Counted from the stretch's first letter, positions 25,644 through 35,800 are shown. The stretch is 48,960 bases of DNA from Fidelibacterota bacterium (GCA_016782645.1 JADHYC010000011.1:1-48960), one strand, 5' to 3'. The notes: a model not told the origin generated them from the sequence alone. Numbers and translations: made by a program.

Positions 25644-27625
25644 CTCCCCTCCTTTCTGATAAGAACTATACAATCAGACGCAACTTTTTTTACTGATCTA
25701 ACTGAATTTCTAAAACTTTCCCAATCCTCAGGAATATAAATTCGCTTTTTCAATGTTAATCGCTGCTTAAATTTCAGCTTATTACTTTTTACCTTGTATT
25801 TAGCCTCAAAAGCTGCACCACTGCCATCAACATCTTCATATTCAGGAACAACATCTATTTTATATGATTTTGGAAAAGTTATCGTCTCTTCAAATTCAGC
25901 CAATCTGGAACATGTCGTTCTAAAACCATATTCTCTTTCTTCTAATTCCATATTCATGAAAAGATGATGATTTATCGTTCTATTCCAGAAGGGATAAGTT
26001 GCCACAACAGGTGTAAAACGTATTTCATTTTTACTAATCTGAGCGTATTCTGGAATACGATATTTAATATTAATCTCCATCGGTCTTGAAATGTCATAAG
26101 GATCTTGATACTTCAGTTCAAGAATTTCTGTATTTGGAGAAATATGATACATCATTTCCTCAAAAAATGATTTCCAGGTTATCTTGAAATTTCTTAACAA
26201 AGCTCTCCTAATTCTGGCATCAGATTGCTTTTCCGCCTTTATGCTAAATTTTCCCTCAAGAGTACCGTTATTTTTTAATATTGAAGAACCTTTAACACGG
26301 TAATAATGTTCTTCAGGCGGTGAAATCGGCGTTGATTTAAGACCCGCACCTTCAGGAACTCCCATAAGATACTCTTGCTGCTGTTCAGCACTTGACCAGA
26401 GTTCACGAACTCCTGGTACCCATGTCGGATCAAGTAGCATATATGAACCATCTGGCTTTTTTAACAAGGTAACACTGTGATTAAATTGATCTGCCGGAAT
26501 ACGGTCTATTCGGGAACCAGCCATCGTCATCGCAGCAAAAGATTCAAATCCCGCAGCTCTTAGCATCGTAACAAGCATTCCTGCCTTATCCTTACACACT
26601 CCACACCGATCAGTAAAAGTCATACCGCCTTTATGAAGTGTATAACCTTCCCCTGGTCCCATTGACAAACCTGAATATCTAATTTCTTCGGCAACCCAAT
26701 GCGTCAGTCGAGAAATTTTCTCCATATTCGATTTAGAGCCTTTAATAATCTCATCTGTTTTCTCCTTTACTTCAGGTGTTACATCAAAACTCCCGTAATC
26801 CTCATTTACACCATAAAACCATATAGATTTCGCCTGCCAATCAGGTGAAGTAGAAAGAAGAAGTTTTGGAGCTACATCGGATACCGCTACCATATCCGTT
26901 TCTCTCTCAAATGGCTTAATATTTTTCTTACTCCACAAATAAATCGTTTTGTTATCAGAGAATATAACAGACGATTGCAATTCTCCGTTATATATTTCAT
27001 ATTGAAGTGGTTTATCTTTTGGAAGAGTAACTTTATAACATTTCTCTAACACAGGAATTGATGACCAAAACTCGACTATGTCATAAAAATGTCCCTTCAT
27101 TGGAGGAATATACTTCTCATCTTCCTCATCATATAGAAGCGCGTAGGTAAATCCTTTCCGAAATACTTTTACTTCAACGGCATCACCTACTTCAAGCCTT
27201 CCGATCTTTGCCATTTTTTCTCGTGCTCTCCAGTAAATCCACCTTGCAGGAGCCGGATAATCAACGATATCATCTGAATTAACCTGTATTATCCTACCGT
27301 CATTTTTATAAATAACAACCGACTGAATGTCAACGTATGCCGATAATGAATCATAACTAAATTTTACTGTTCTCAAATCTCGAGCACCAACTGGAGTAAG
27401 AACCTTGGTTAATTTGTGGATCCAGACATAACTTAACCCGGATTCCTTAACGTCAACTTTTGTGCTATCGAAAATTACAACCGTATTAGAACCAGGAAAG
27501 TCTTCTGCAACTCCAGCATTGTTGATCATTTCAAATACTTCCGAAGGCTTCTGACCCCTTGCCATATTTATATATAGTATAAAAACAAAAAGAAAAATCC
27601 TTACACTTTTAAATCTGATCCTCAT
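25640..27625 (-). CDS. Exported DUF3857/transglutaminase-like protein, intact triad
   Basis: The domain order is a signal peptide (RIRFKSVRIFLFVFILYINMARG), a DUF3857 domain (about 50-230: WIHKLTKVLTPVGA, YPAPARWIYWRAR, LEVGDAVEVK) and a transglutaminase/protease-like core (about 300-420) with TDRCGVCKDKAGMLVTMLRAAGF (Cys), FNHSVTLL (His) and MLLDPTW (Asp). A beta-rich C-terminus follows. This family is common in Bacteroidetes and relatives; it is predicted to act on peptides or proteins in the periplasm, but the substrate is unknown. An ATG four codons upstream exists; this one has GGAG six bases before it. It is coupled by ATGA to the degenerate partner downstream. Confidence 0.85.
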   Translation of the reverse strand: MRIRFKSVRIFLFVFILYINMARGQKPSEVFEMINNAGVAEDFPGSNTVVIFDSTKVDVKESGLSYVWIHKLTKVLTPVGARDLRTVKFSYDSLSAYVDIQSVVIYKNDGRIIQVNSDDIVDYPAPARWIYWRAREKMAKIGRLEVGDAVEVKVFRKGFTYALLYDEEDEKYIPPMKGHFYDIVEFWSSIPVLEKCYKVTLPKDKPLQYEIYNGELQSSVIFSDNKTIYLWSKKNIKPFERETDMVAVSDVAPKLLLSTSPDWQAKSIWFYGVNEDYGSFDVTPEVKEKTDEIIKGSKSNMEKISRLTHWVAEEIRYSGLSMGPGEGYTLHKGGMTFTDRCGVCKDKAGMLVTMLRAAGFESFAAMTMAGSRIDRIPADQFNHSVTLLKKPDGSYMLLDPTWVPGVRELWSSAEQQQEYLMGVPEGAGLKSTPISPPEEHYYRVKGSSILKNNGTLEGKFSIKAEKQSDARIRRALLRNFKITWKSFFEEMMYHISPNTEILELKYQDPYDISRPMEINIKYRIPEYAQISKNEIRFTPVVATYPFWNRTINHHLFMNMELEEREYGFRTTCSRLAEFEETITFPKSYKIDVVPEYEDVDGSGAAFEAKYKVKSNKLKFKQRLTLKKRIYIPEDWESFRNSVRSVKKVASDCIVLIRKEGR

Positions 27626-27763
27626 TATGCTCTCCATTTCATTAATGATAGAATTGACCCAGAAGATATAAATTACAATACTTATTTAAAAACCCACATA
27701 AAAATGTTTATCAGAGCGAAATTGTAAGCCATATCGCTAAAAATAAATAAATGTAGCTATAAA

Positions 27764-27904
27764 TCAGGCGGCTTTCTCCTCATCGATACCTTTCCAAAGG
27801 TCACGTAGAACTCCTTCGGAGAATCCTATGGATTGACACAGCCGTCTTTTTTTACCTGCCCCGATAACGAACAGAATGAGAGTACCGGGAATTAAGTAAA
27901 AATA
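27764..27904 (-). pseudogene. Possible gene remnant: 46-codon open frame without start
   Basis: Between a TAG and a TGA the minus strand reads YFYLIPGTLILFVIGAGKKR then a charged tail ending LRDLWKGIDEEKAA. The composition (hydrophobic span, basic stop-transfer, amphipathic tail) looks like real protein, yet no ATG, GTG or TTG opens it. It may be the 3' end of a lost gene or start at a rare codon. The rest of this 330-base gap holds nothing I can identify. Confidence 0.35.
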
Positions 27905-27959
27905 CTAACTTCTCAGGCTTTTAACTGATGTTTTCGCTTCTAATATATTTGCGTCTAAT

Positions 27960-28160
27960 TTATTCTTTAGGAAAAGCCTTGACGCTAAGAGCTGCAGCAA
28001 TAGAATAAAGCGCACAGATACCCGTAAACCTAAGGTAACTCAATGGTTTCAGTGTGCAAACCTCAAATGGAATTAATTTAGCGAGAATTCCTACTACAAC
28101 ACTGACAATTCCCAGAAAGAAAAAAACATAAAAAATACTACGTAAAACTTTCGGACTCAT
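27960..28160 (-). CDS. Small two/three-span membrane protein (66 residues)
   Basis: Starting MSPKVLRS, it has a hydrophobic stretch IFYVFFFLGIVSVVVGILAKLI, a short loop FEVCTLKPLSY and a second span FTGICALYSIAAALSV, ending KAFPKE. I do not recognise it. GAGGAGG precedes this ATG by about six bases and favours it over an ATG seven codons upstream. It sits alone on the minus strand between YjbQ and the possible remnant; its size and layout resemble the 60-residue membrane protein near 23.5 kb, though the sequences differ. Confidence 0.72.
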   Translation of the reverse strand: MSPKVLRSIFYVFFFLGIVSVVVGILAKLIPFEVCTLKPLSYLRFTGICALYSIAAALSVKAFPKE

Positions 28161-28292
28161 ACAAACCTCCTCTTTTTTCACTTTACTTATTTTTACATAT
28201 TATTTCTTAAATAGTCAAGCTATAATTGCAATAAAATATTAAAAGGCGTTAAAATTCATAAAAAATACCATACTCCCAATTTATATTCATTT

Positions 28293-28682
28293 CTATCTCA
28301 CACTAACCCACACTCTTCTATTATGTGGTCCATCAAATTCACAAAAAAATATTCCCTGCCATGTTCCCAGTTGTAGCTTTCCATTTTCAATGATAAACTG
28401 CTCTGAACAACCAACCAGAGTGGATTTAATATGTGCATCAGCATTCCCTTCCATATGACTATATCCCTCTCGATATGGGACCAGCTTATTAAGCTTCATC
28501 AAAATATCAGAGGCTACATCAGGATCAGCATTTTCATTGATTGTTATAGCAGCTGTGGTGTGCGGACAGTAAATCGTGCAAATACCCTCTTGTGTATCAC
28601 TTTCTCTAATGACATCTCTTATCTGCGAAGTCATATCAACCATTTCAACTCGTGAACTGGTCCTTACTGATATCTCTTTCAT
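28293..28682 (-). CDS. yjbQ: YjbQ / UPF0047 family protein
   Basis: A 129-residue single-domain protein of the UPF0047 family. Members have weak thiamine-phosphate synthase activity when overproduced, and databases call them 'secondary thiamine-phosphate synthase'. The true role is unclear. Landmarks are YCPHTTAAITINENADPDVASDI (His and acidic residues of the metal site), SHMEGNADAHIKSTLVG, and WQGIFFCEFDGPHNRRVW. The length and motifs are complete. It is divergently placed from nothing and separated from neighbours by more than 100 bases on both sides. The thiN gene is 15 kb away, so no local thiamine operon exists. Confidence 0.93.
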   Translation of the reverse strand: MKEISVRTSSRVEMVDMTSQIRDVIRESDTQEGICTIYCPHTTAAITINENADPDVASDILMKLNKLVPYREGYSHMEGNADAHIKSTLVGCSEQFIIENGKLQLGTWQGIFFCEFDGPHNRRVWVSVR

Positions 28683-28758
28683 AGATACTCCTCAATATTA
28701 AACTATATATTTATCTATGAGTCCACTTAAAAAAGGTTATAAAAGCAATTAATTAGAT

Positions 28759-28840
28759 GTCATCCTGAGTTCATCGAAGGGAGACATCCTCTAAGCACAC
28801 TTCGATAACATCACAATAAATTGTGATTACTCAGTATGAC
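28759..28840. repeat. Intergenic palindromic element (GTCATCCTGAG type)
   Basis: Outer arms GTCATCCTGAGT and ACTCAGTATGAC pair over 12 bases with one mismatch. Inside are a TCACAATaaATTGTGA hairpin and further short pairings such as TCGAAG/CTTCGA. The whole could fold as a long cruciform or RNA. 'GTCATyCTGAG' motifs are a common dispersed repeat in environmental genomes; copy number here is unknown. Confidence 0.6.
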
Positions 28841-28899
28841 AGGAATAAATGTTAGTTTTTTACGTGAACTCATCTATATAAAACACCATAAAACACGGA

Positions 28900-28918
28900 A
28901 GCACCTCTTTAAGGTGCT
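28900..28918 (-). terminator. Possible terminator of the small lipoprotein gene
   Basis: A 7-bp stem AGCACCT/AGGTGCT with a five-base loop lies 66 bases past the lipoprotein stop. On the minus strand it is followed by TCCGTGTTTT, a weak U-tract. It could equally act on the plus strand. Confidence 0.4.
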
Positions 28919-28983
28919 CTGGTTATTTTCTTACCCTTTTCCAAAAGAATCAACAAGATAGCTATTCTTAATCCGTGATCACT

Positions 28984-29163
28984 CTATTTCTCCTGAGCTT
29001 GAGCTGGAGTTGTATCAGCTGGAGCTTCTTGAACCTGTGTTGTATCAACTGGAACCTGTTCCTCAACCTTTGTTTCTACTTTCTCTTCCTTTACCTTCTT
29101 CTGACAACTTAAACCAAAAATGAGCAAACCAAGAATTATTAAAAACATTAAAAACTTTTTCAT
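28984..29163 (-). CDS. Small acidic/proline-rich lipoprotein
   Basis: A 59-residue protein with a lipoprotein signal (MKKFLMFLIILGLLIFGLSC; the lipobox Cys is the last of these). The mature part is low complexity: charged KKVKEEKVETKVEEQ then Ala/Pro/Thr/Gln repeats (VDTTQVQEAPADTTPAQAQEK, partly a repeat of V/ADTT). AAGGAGGG sits in front of the ATG. I cannot assign a function; such lipoproteins often act as envelope spacers or are surface-exposed. Confidence 0.8.
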   Translation of the reverse strand: MKKFLMFLIILGLLIFGLSCQKKVKEEKVETKVEEQVPVDTTQVQEAPADTTPAQAQEK

Positions 29164-29386
29164 CTCACTACCCTCCTTAAATATTAACAATTCTTTCTTT
29201 TCCCCATTTATTTTAAAACTTACAAAATTTCTAATAAAATTTAATCAATATTCCACAAAATCCCCAGAAGATAAATATCTGTCATTTTAAAATATTAAAT
29301 CTAAATTCTTGAAAAAAAATCAAATCCACTACCAGTCACAATGTTAAATTATAGTTTTCAATTTGCACTTTGAAATTTGCAATTCT

Positions 29387-30634
29387 CTATGTCTTCCGCT
29401 CCTTCTTCCTCGCAGATGGAAAAAGAACATTATTCAAAATTAGCCTGTATCCAGGTGAATTTTTATGTAGCTCTAAACGAGTTGGTGGATCACCTACATA
29501 ATGCCTATAATCTTCCGGATCGTGCCCCCCTAAAAAAGTGAACGTGCCTTTACCATAATTCCCATTAATATATTTCACCTGTTCCCCACTTTCTACTTCA
29601 CCGAGAATAACGATATGATTCTTAATTTTATCACGTCTGAATCCAGTCGTCTGTCCCATAAAACCTTTAACAACTCCAACATGACTCTGAGTAAGCATTG
29701 ACGGAACAGGATCATATTTTGCGGAAAATTCAAACAGCGTAAAATAATCCGCTTCAGCACCAGGAGCGACAGTTTGGAAACTGGGTGGATAATCAATATC
29801 GGAATATTCATAAAGCATCGGATCAGTGTACAGTTTAAAATATTCAAAAGCGAACGTCTTCGTAAAATCTAATTTCTCATTCGCTTGAGGATTCACAGGA
29901 TCGCCATCAAAAACTGATGCTACAATATCAACATCTTCTGCTGCTAATGCAATATCTAAAGCATCGGTAGCAGAACACATTGCGAATAGGAATCCTCCCT
30001 GACCTATGTATTTTTTTATCGCCCTTGCAATTGCTTTTTTCTCCTCAGATACTTTACTAAATCCCAATCGGGCAGCCATTGCTTCAAATTCAGCTTTCTG
30101 TTTTTTATACCAATCATGATTTCTATAAGTTGCATAAAACTTCCCATATTGTCCTGTAAAATCCTCGTGGTGTAAATGCAGCCAATCATATTCAGGCAGC
30201 TTACTACTTAATATGTCTTCATCCCATATTAGATCATATTCAATTTCTGCATAAGTTAGAGCAAGAGTAACGGCATCATCCCATGGTTGCTTATTCGGTG
30301 GTGAATATATAGCAATTTTAGCCGCCTTTTCCAGTAATGCAATATCCATATTACTTTCATCAATTGTAGAATAAATTTGTAGAACATGTGCCGGATTCGG
30401 CTCTTCAAAAGTAACTCCTCGAAGACGTAACTCTTTAATAATACCTGTATATGAATCCATTAGAAATGAACCACCACGGTAATTCAGAAGCCATTCAACA
30501 TTCACTCCCTGTTTAAGAACCCAATATGTTACCCCATAAGCTTTCAAATGATCAGTTTGTGCAATGTCCATAGGTATTAAAATTTTTTGAGAATAAGCTG
30601 ATACTACCAGCAAAAATATTAGAATGCATTTCAT
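29387..30634 (-). CDS. Secreted protein of the family labelled 'asparagine synthetase B'
   Basis: A signal peptide (MKCILIFLLVVSAYS) precedes a 400-residue protein. The family, found in Bacteroidetes and relatives, is often labelled 'asparagine synthetase B', but no glutamine amidotransferase (N-terminal Cys) or ATP-pyrophosphatase (SGGxDS) motif is visible, and it is exported, so that name is very doubtful. Conserved-looking segments are NYRGGSFLMD, SPPNKQPWDDAVTLALTYAEI, LHLHHEDFTGQYGKFYATYRN, GGFLFAMCSATDALDIALAAE, GFMGQTTGF and FTFLGGHDPEDY. The GGFLFAMCSATD part and the final GGHDPE resemble flavodoxin-like or GATase-like folds. Gene context is the TPR-DUF4175-DUF4159 block upstream. The substrate and reaction are unknown. 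Confidence 0.8.
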   Translation of the reverse strand: MKCILIFLLVVSAYSQKILIPMDIAQTDHLKAYGVTYWVLKQGVNVEWLLNYRGGSFLMDSYTGIIKELRLRGVTFEEPNPAHVLQIYSTIDESNMDIALLEKAAKIAIYSPPNKQPWDDAVTLALTYAEIEYDLIWDEDILSSKLPEYDWLHLHHEDFTGQYGKFYATYRNHDWYKKQKAEFEAMAARLGFSKVSEEKKAIARAIKKYIGQGGFLFAMCSATDALDIALAAEDVDIVASVFDGDPVNPQANEKLDFTKTFAFEYFKLYTDPMLYEYSDIDYPPSFQTVAPGAEADYFTLFEFSAKYDPVPSMLTQSHVGVVKGFMGQTTGFRRDKIKNHIVILGEVESGEQVKYINGNYGKGTFTFLGGHDPEDYRHYVGDPPTRLELHKNSPGYRLILNNVLFPSARKKERKT

Positions 30635-30828
30635 CGTAATCTTAATAATGGTTTATTCCATTTTCGATTGTTGATTTTCTATTATTTATTGTTCATTAGT
30701 CATTGGCCATTTTAAACTTTTAACACTTTCGATGTTCGAGATTCTTTATTTTAGATTTTGGATTTTTCACTCCGCATTCAACATTCAACTTTCGACTCTC
30801 AACTTCAGGTACTTTATTATAAACTTCT

Positions 30829-32844
30829 CTAACTTTCTCTCTCCAAATTAGCATTTTTCTGAAACTCCCTTAGTCGCTTCCTCGCTAAATCCGTATATAA
30901 TGAATATGGGTATCTCTCTAAAATCAATTCATACCAACGGCTTGCTTCATTAATGTTATTATCTCTATAATGTGCCACTTCCGCCATCATAAAAGATACT
31001 TCATCTGCAAGCATTTCGCCAATATCCAAAATAGGTTCGATAGTTCTCTCCGCTTCTTCTCTCTTACCAAACTGCAACTGAATTTGAGCCAATCTAAATC
31101 TTGCAGCACTGGCAACAGGAACATCTGGATAGTTTAATAATAAAAATTTATAAACCTCTCCAGCCTCAGAAAGTTTATTCTGCCGAACGAGTAATTCACC
31201 TTTAATAAAATCTTCAAAAGCTTCCTTCCCCATTTTATCTACATTTGTATAGTTCTCATCAATAAAATTCATAAACTCGAATACATCATTAAAAAGCGGG
31301 TTTTTTATTCCTAACAGCGCAAGAATTTCATTCTTATTCGCAATGATTGAATCTATTTCTCCTGTAAGAAACTCAGTTAGCAAAGCATGTACTTTCAACG
31401 ACTTCTCAATACCAGTTCCTTCCCTTTTTCTTACTGCACTGGTAAATATATCAGAAGCAGCAACAGGATCACCTTTAGCAAGTGTAACTTCACCTATACG
31501 TATCTTACAATTATCTCTGAACTTTCTATCCCGACTCACCTCATACGCTTTTCTATAAAGTTTCAATGCACCATCAAAATCCCTTGTAACTTTAAACCTG
31601 AGTTCCGCTAACCTGTATAATGCCTGAGCGGAATATATACTCCTGGGAAGAGTTACTATTAGAGAATCATATATAGAAAAGGATTTTTGCAGATGATGCT
31701 CACTAACGTCAACGCTCTGTACAAAACCTGTATTAAAAAAAAGATTGCCAGGGAAAAAATATGTTAACGGTGAAATAGATTGCCTGTTTATTACCGATTT
31801 TTCTGCAGCATCAGCCAACCCTAAAAGCGCTCTTGGAGCAACCTTCTGAAATTCACTCCTTTGAAGAATTTCCGTATACAATTCCTCTGATTTTTCATAC
31901 TCCCCTTCATGTAAAAGATCTTTAGCAAAATCTAAAATCTCATTCCCCTTATTACCAGTTAAAGCTTCAATATAAAAAATTTCACTTGCTGCATTATTAT
32001 ACCGTTTGAATTTAAAAAGTATATCTCCTCTTAATCGATGTAAATCAGGTTTTGAGCCTAATTCACTTATTTCCTTGCATATTAATGAATCAACACTAAT
32101 AAAAATTTTCTCTTCAGATGGAAATCTAAGTATCTGCCTTGAAGCAATCTTATAATTTCTTGGATTTCCCCGTGCAGATAATAAATACTCGCGGGTAGAT
32201 AAAATATATTCACCCCTTATCATATAGAAACTTGCCAGCTCTAAAGAAAAAAGATAACTCTTATTATGATACTCCCTCGCTTGAATAAATAACTTTTCCG
32301 CCCTGTCATATAATTGATGAGCAATCATTCCATTAAATAGAGTCCTGTAAAAAGACACCGAATGATTGAAACGTTCAAGAGATTCATCCCAATATTTAAA
32401 AGCTAAAAAGGTATCCCCTCTTGCATAATAGAGTTCTCCTAAATCCACAATAGCATTCACATTATTAGGATTATATTCAAGATATCTATTTATCACATGA
32501 TTAAGCTCAGCGAAATCCTTACTCTTGAAAAGGAGATTCACATAACGATTATAGTACGAATAATTACCGGGCTTTTTCTCCACAATATACCTGTATATTT
32601 TCATTGCTTGTTCTACTTGCCCTTGTCTTTCAAGTCTCTGAGCTAAACGAAGCTTTGAGTTTAATTCTCTGTCTATCTGTTTTGTCGGTACCCATTTCTG
32701 AGCAAAAACAGTGCTGGATGTAATTAGTAAAAGAACAAATATTAAACACAAAACACTATTCGTAAATAGTTGATAATTAACACCCTGCCTCTGGTGGGAA
32801 ACAGTCCCGCTGAAAACGGAAATTGATAATCGATAATTCTTCAC
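30829..32844 (-). CDS. Exported TPR-repeat protein
   Basis: The mature protein is almost all tetratricopeptide-like helices (for example LERQGQVEQAMKIYRYIVEKKPGNYSYYN, and a final block with GKREEAERTIEPI and NINEASRWYELILERYPYSLYTDLARKRL), a scaffold for protein interactions, probably in the periplasm. The GTG start overlaps the stop of the DUF4175 gene by four bases. The first 28 residues before the hydrophobic segment (LCLIFVLLLITSSTVFAQ) are unlike a normal signal peptide n-region and are encoded by palindrome-like DNA, so a TTG start nearer the hydrophobic core is possible. It forms a unit with the DUF4175 protein. Confidence 0.85.
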   Translation of the reverse strand: MKNYRLSISVFSGTVSHQRQGVNYQLFTNSVLCLIFVLLLITSSTVFAQKWVPTKQIDRELNSKLRLAQRLERQGQVEQAMKIYRYIVEKKPGNYSYYNRYVNLLFKSKDFAELNHVINRYLEYNPNNVNAIVDLGELYYARGDTFLAFKYWDESLERFNHSVSFYRTLFNGMIAHQLYDRAEKLFIQAREYHNKSYLFSLELASFYMIRGEYILSTREYLLSARGNPRNYKIASRQILRFPSEEKIFISVDSLICKEISELGSKPDLHRLRGDILFKFKRYNNAASEIFYIEALTGNKGNEILDFAKDLLHEGEYEKSEELYTEILQRSEFQKVAPRALLGLADAAEKSVINRQSISPLTYFFPGNLFFNTGFVQSVDVSEHHLQKSFSIYDSLIVTLPRSIYSAQALYRLAELRFKVTRDFDGALKLYRKAYEVSRDRKFRDNCKIRIGEVTLAKGDPVAASDIFTSAVRKREGTGIEKSLKVHALLTEFLTGEIDSIIANKNEILALLGIKNPLFNDVFEFMNFIDENYTNVDKMGKEAFEDFIKGELLVRQNKLSEAGEVYKFLLLNYPDVPVASAARFRLAQIQLQFGKREEAERTIEPILDIGEMLADEVSFMMAEVAHYRDNNINEASRWYELILERYPYSLYTDLARKRLREFQKNANLERES

Positions 32845-35800
32845 TCAACTTCCTCTTTTGACAGTGCCTCAAAATAATGGCGTATTATTTCCTCATATTC
32901 CCTGGAATAATCATCCCGCATTGCTTTCTCTAAATTTTCTTGTAGAAGGCTTCTCCGTTCTCCAAGATCTTTGGGCAGTTCACCGGGAGATGTACGAACT
33001 ATATCTTCTCCTGTTTTGCTTTTCCTCTCCTTTTTAAAACTTTGAGTGCGTAAGGACTTCTGAGCATCAAGCAATCTGGTTAAAATACGCTGCTGTCTTT
33101 CAATTGTACGACGCAATATTTTATTATTTCGCAAATCTTTAATGACCTCATCCATATCTTTAGCAATTCCGCCAAGATCACCAGTTTGATTTGTACTTTC
33201 TCTTATCTCTTCTTGAAGCTGTTCCAATGATTTTCGCACCTGCCGCTGACGAGCTGCAATACGTTGAAGTACCATTTGCTGACCGGGAGAACCCATTCCA
33301 AGCATCTGTGTATCATCATTGATCCCCTCTTGCTGTCCAGCCATTTTCTGTAGCTGTTTAAGATAATTTTCAAAGCCTGAAGATGAACCGCTTTTTTGAA
33401 GATTCTGCATCTCTGACATGAGCGCTATTGCAGTACTATTAAGAGCCTCCATAGCCTTTTTTCCCTCCTGAGAGGCTTTATGTGGATTACGGTTTTCCAT
33501 TTGACCGATCGCATTCTTCATCTTCGAAGATGCTTTTCCAAAACCTTTGCCAATTCTTGGAGTAACTCCAAAGGTTTTATTAGAAAGAGCAATTACATCC
33601 TTAACGATATGTCCCAGATTTTGATAAATTCGCTGTTGATCAACAGCGATATCCATCAAGTGTTCACTTTGACGTGGTACATCTTTCACAACCTTACTCA
33701 TAACTTCCTGACTCTGAGAAAGCTGTAGCGTTTTTTTAATAATACGTTGAAAATCCGCCATTACTTCATCCATATTCCTTTTATTGAACTCGTCACGGAA
33801 GTTTCTCATCATATCAAAAAGTTCTGACAGATTTTCCTGTGATTGTTGAGAAGGCTTCTGTGCTTTTGATTTATTACCTTTTTTCAATGACCTCTGAGAC
33901 TGCTTTAGGTCTTTCAGAAGTCCCATATCTTTCATTTCTTCAATTATCTTAATCAATTCTGCATTCGGCATTAACGGAAACTCAGTCATTTCATTTTCTG
34001 TTCTTTCCATCAAATCCTGAGCAATTTCTGTATCCCTGTGAATTGATTCCTCTTCCTTTGACAGCTCAGACATTTTGCCATAATCATCTGAAGAAGTCTT
34101 GTCCAGTTCATTATTCAAATGTTCCTGTCTCTTTGCAAGATCATCAAATCTTTTCACCAACTCATCGATTGACTGCTCAATCTTTATTCGCTGAAAGAGT
34201 TTCAGCATTCTATCTAACTCTTTTGAAAATTCTTCTTGCGAACTTCGGAACTTTTTCAAAGCAGCTTGAATTTCTTTAGGATCCATATTCTCTATTGCTT
34301 TTTGAAGTCTTTCCATAGCTTCTCTTAACTCCGGAGTCATTATATCTTGAAAGGCTTCTTGGAGCTGCATGTATTTTTCAAAAGTTTCCTTATTAAAAAG
34401 TTGATTTTCCTTAGCCCTTTGAATTAAATCTTCAAGATGATCACTAATTTCTGATAATTTTTCTCCGGCTTCTCGAGTCTTCTTTATTTCTTGCTCAAGC
34501 TGCGCTTTTTGCTCCCACTTAATACTCGAATCTTTTAAAAGTTCAAGTGATACTTGTTCCAAAACCTCTTTAGTAGCCTCTAACTGTTCTAATATCTCAT
34601 CTCCCGTTTCACTAATTTCATCTTGCTGTTCATTTATTCCAGCAAATAGGTCATTAAGTGATGGAAATCTTGCTCTTAGTTTTTTTGAAGAAGTCTTCTT
34701 AGGACCATTAACAATGTCATTATCATAAATTTCCACTTTAAATTCCACTACATCTTCTGGAGAAAGACCTAATTCGCTAACATCCCATATATAATAAAGT
34801 TCTTGAAGAGTCAATTTATTATCGTAAAGTGGAAAGGGGATCTCATTTTCAGCCTGCTCTTCTTCTCCATATTTTTTTATCAATTCATACTTAATAACTG
34901 CTTTTGAAAAACCATAATCGTCTCTAACTCGTATGCCTAAAGAGATTTCCATAGACTCATTCAAATCGATATCCTCCGTTGGTGAAAGTAAAATGATCAT
35001 CGGATAGGCATCAAGTGATATACGTATTCTATATATCACAGGATTTAGATTCGAAACGCCATTTTTATCTTCAATTACGATTTTAAATTGATCATCATGA
35101 GTCACCTGAAATTTGCCGTGAACATAAAACTTTTCTACAACAATTGGAATTACTCCCGCTTTTTCAAACTCAAGATTTCCAGCTGAAAGCGCTTTGTTTG
35201 AAAAAACATCCATCTGTATTTCTGTTCCTGGTAAAACATAAAATTCCGTGATATTCGACTCCTGAACCTGATCATCAAGTCCAGTGTATTCTGGAAAATG
35301 AAGCAGCGATTTTACACTAAGAATTTCTGGACGATTAGTCACTCGGATAGTATCAAGCCCGGAACTGATACGTTTCCAAGGAATAAATAGAGAATTATTC
35401 TCTACAAAGCCTTCATAAACCACATCCTTCCGCACAGACCCTAAACTAAATTCTGACTTTCCACATGAATCAACAGAAAGGTTTTCCTCTTGAACATAAT
35501 CCTTATAAATCATGAATAACTTTATATGCTTAGGGAAATGCCCATTACAATGAAATACAACTCCTGTACTATCTCCACCAAGAATACCAAATGTTCCCGA
35601 TTCAGATGTAATTGAAAATGGCTCGGGAATGGGAAAATCGGTACCAGGATGCAAGAGTCGATTTGCGGATGATGAAAAAAAATTCGGTGATACAGCAAAT
35701 AACAAACACACCAAAATGACATTACCTAAAAACAGGTGAAATCCTTTTTTTACCTCATGACGAGGAATTATTGTTTTAAAAGAATGTGTCTCAATTTTTT

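Noticed and set aside
27764-27855. Riboswitch-like fold in the gap (GGCGGCT...AGCCGTC outer pairing, TTCG and ACCTTTccAAAGGT hairpins)
   Set aside because: It matches no riboswitch class known to me, and the minus strand reads as a plausible protein tail, which is the simpler explanation.
34043-34279. Plus-strand frames inside the DUF4175 gene
   Set aside because: Antisense shadows of a long coiled-coil gene; no ribosome sites or motifs.
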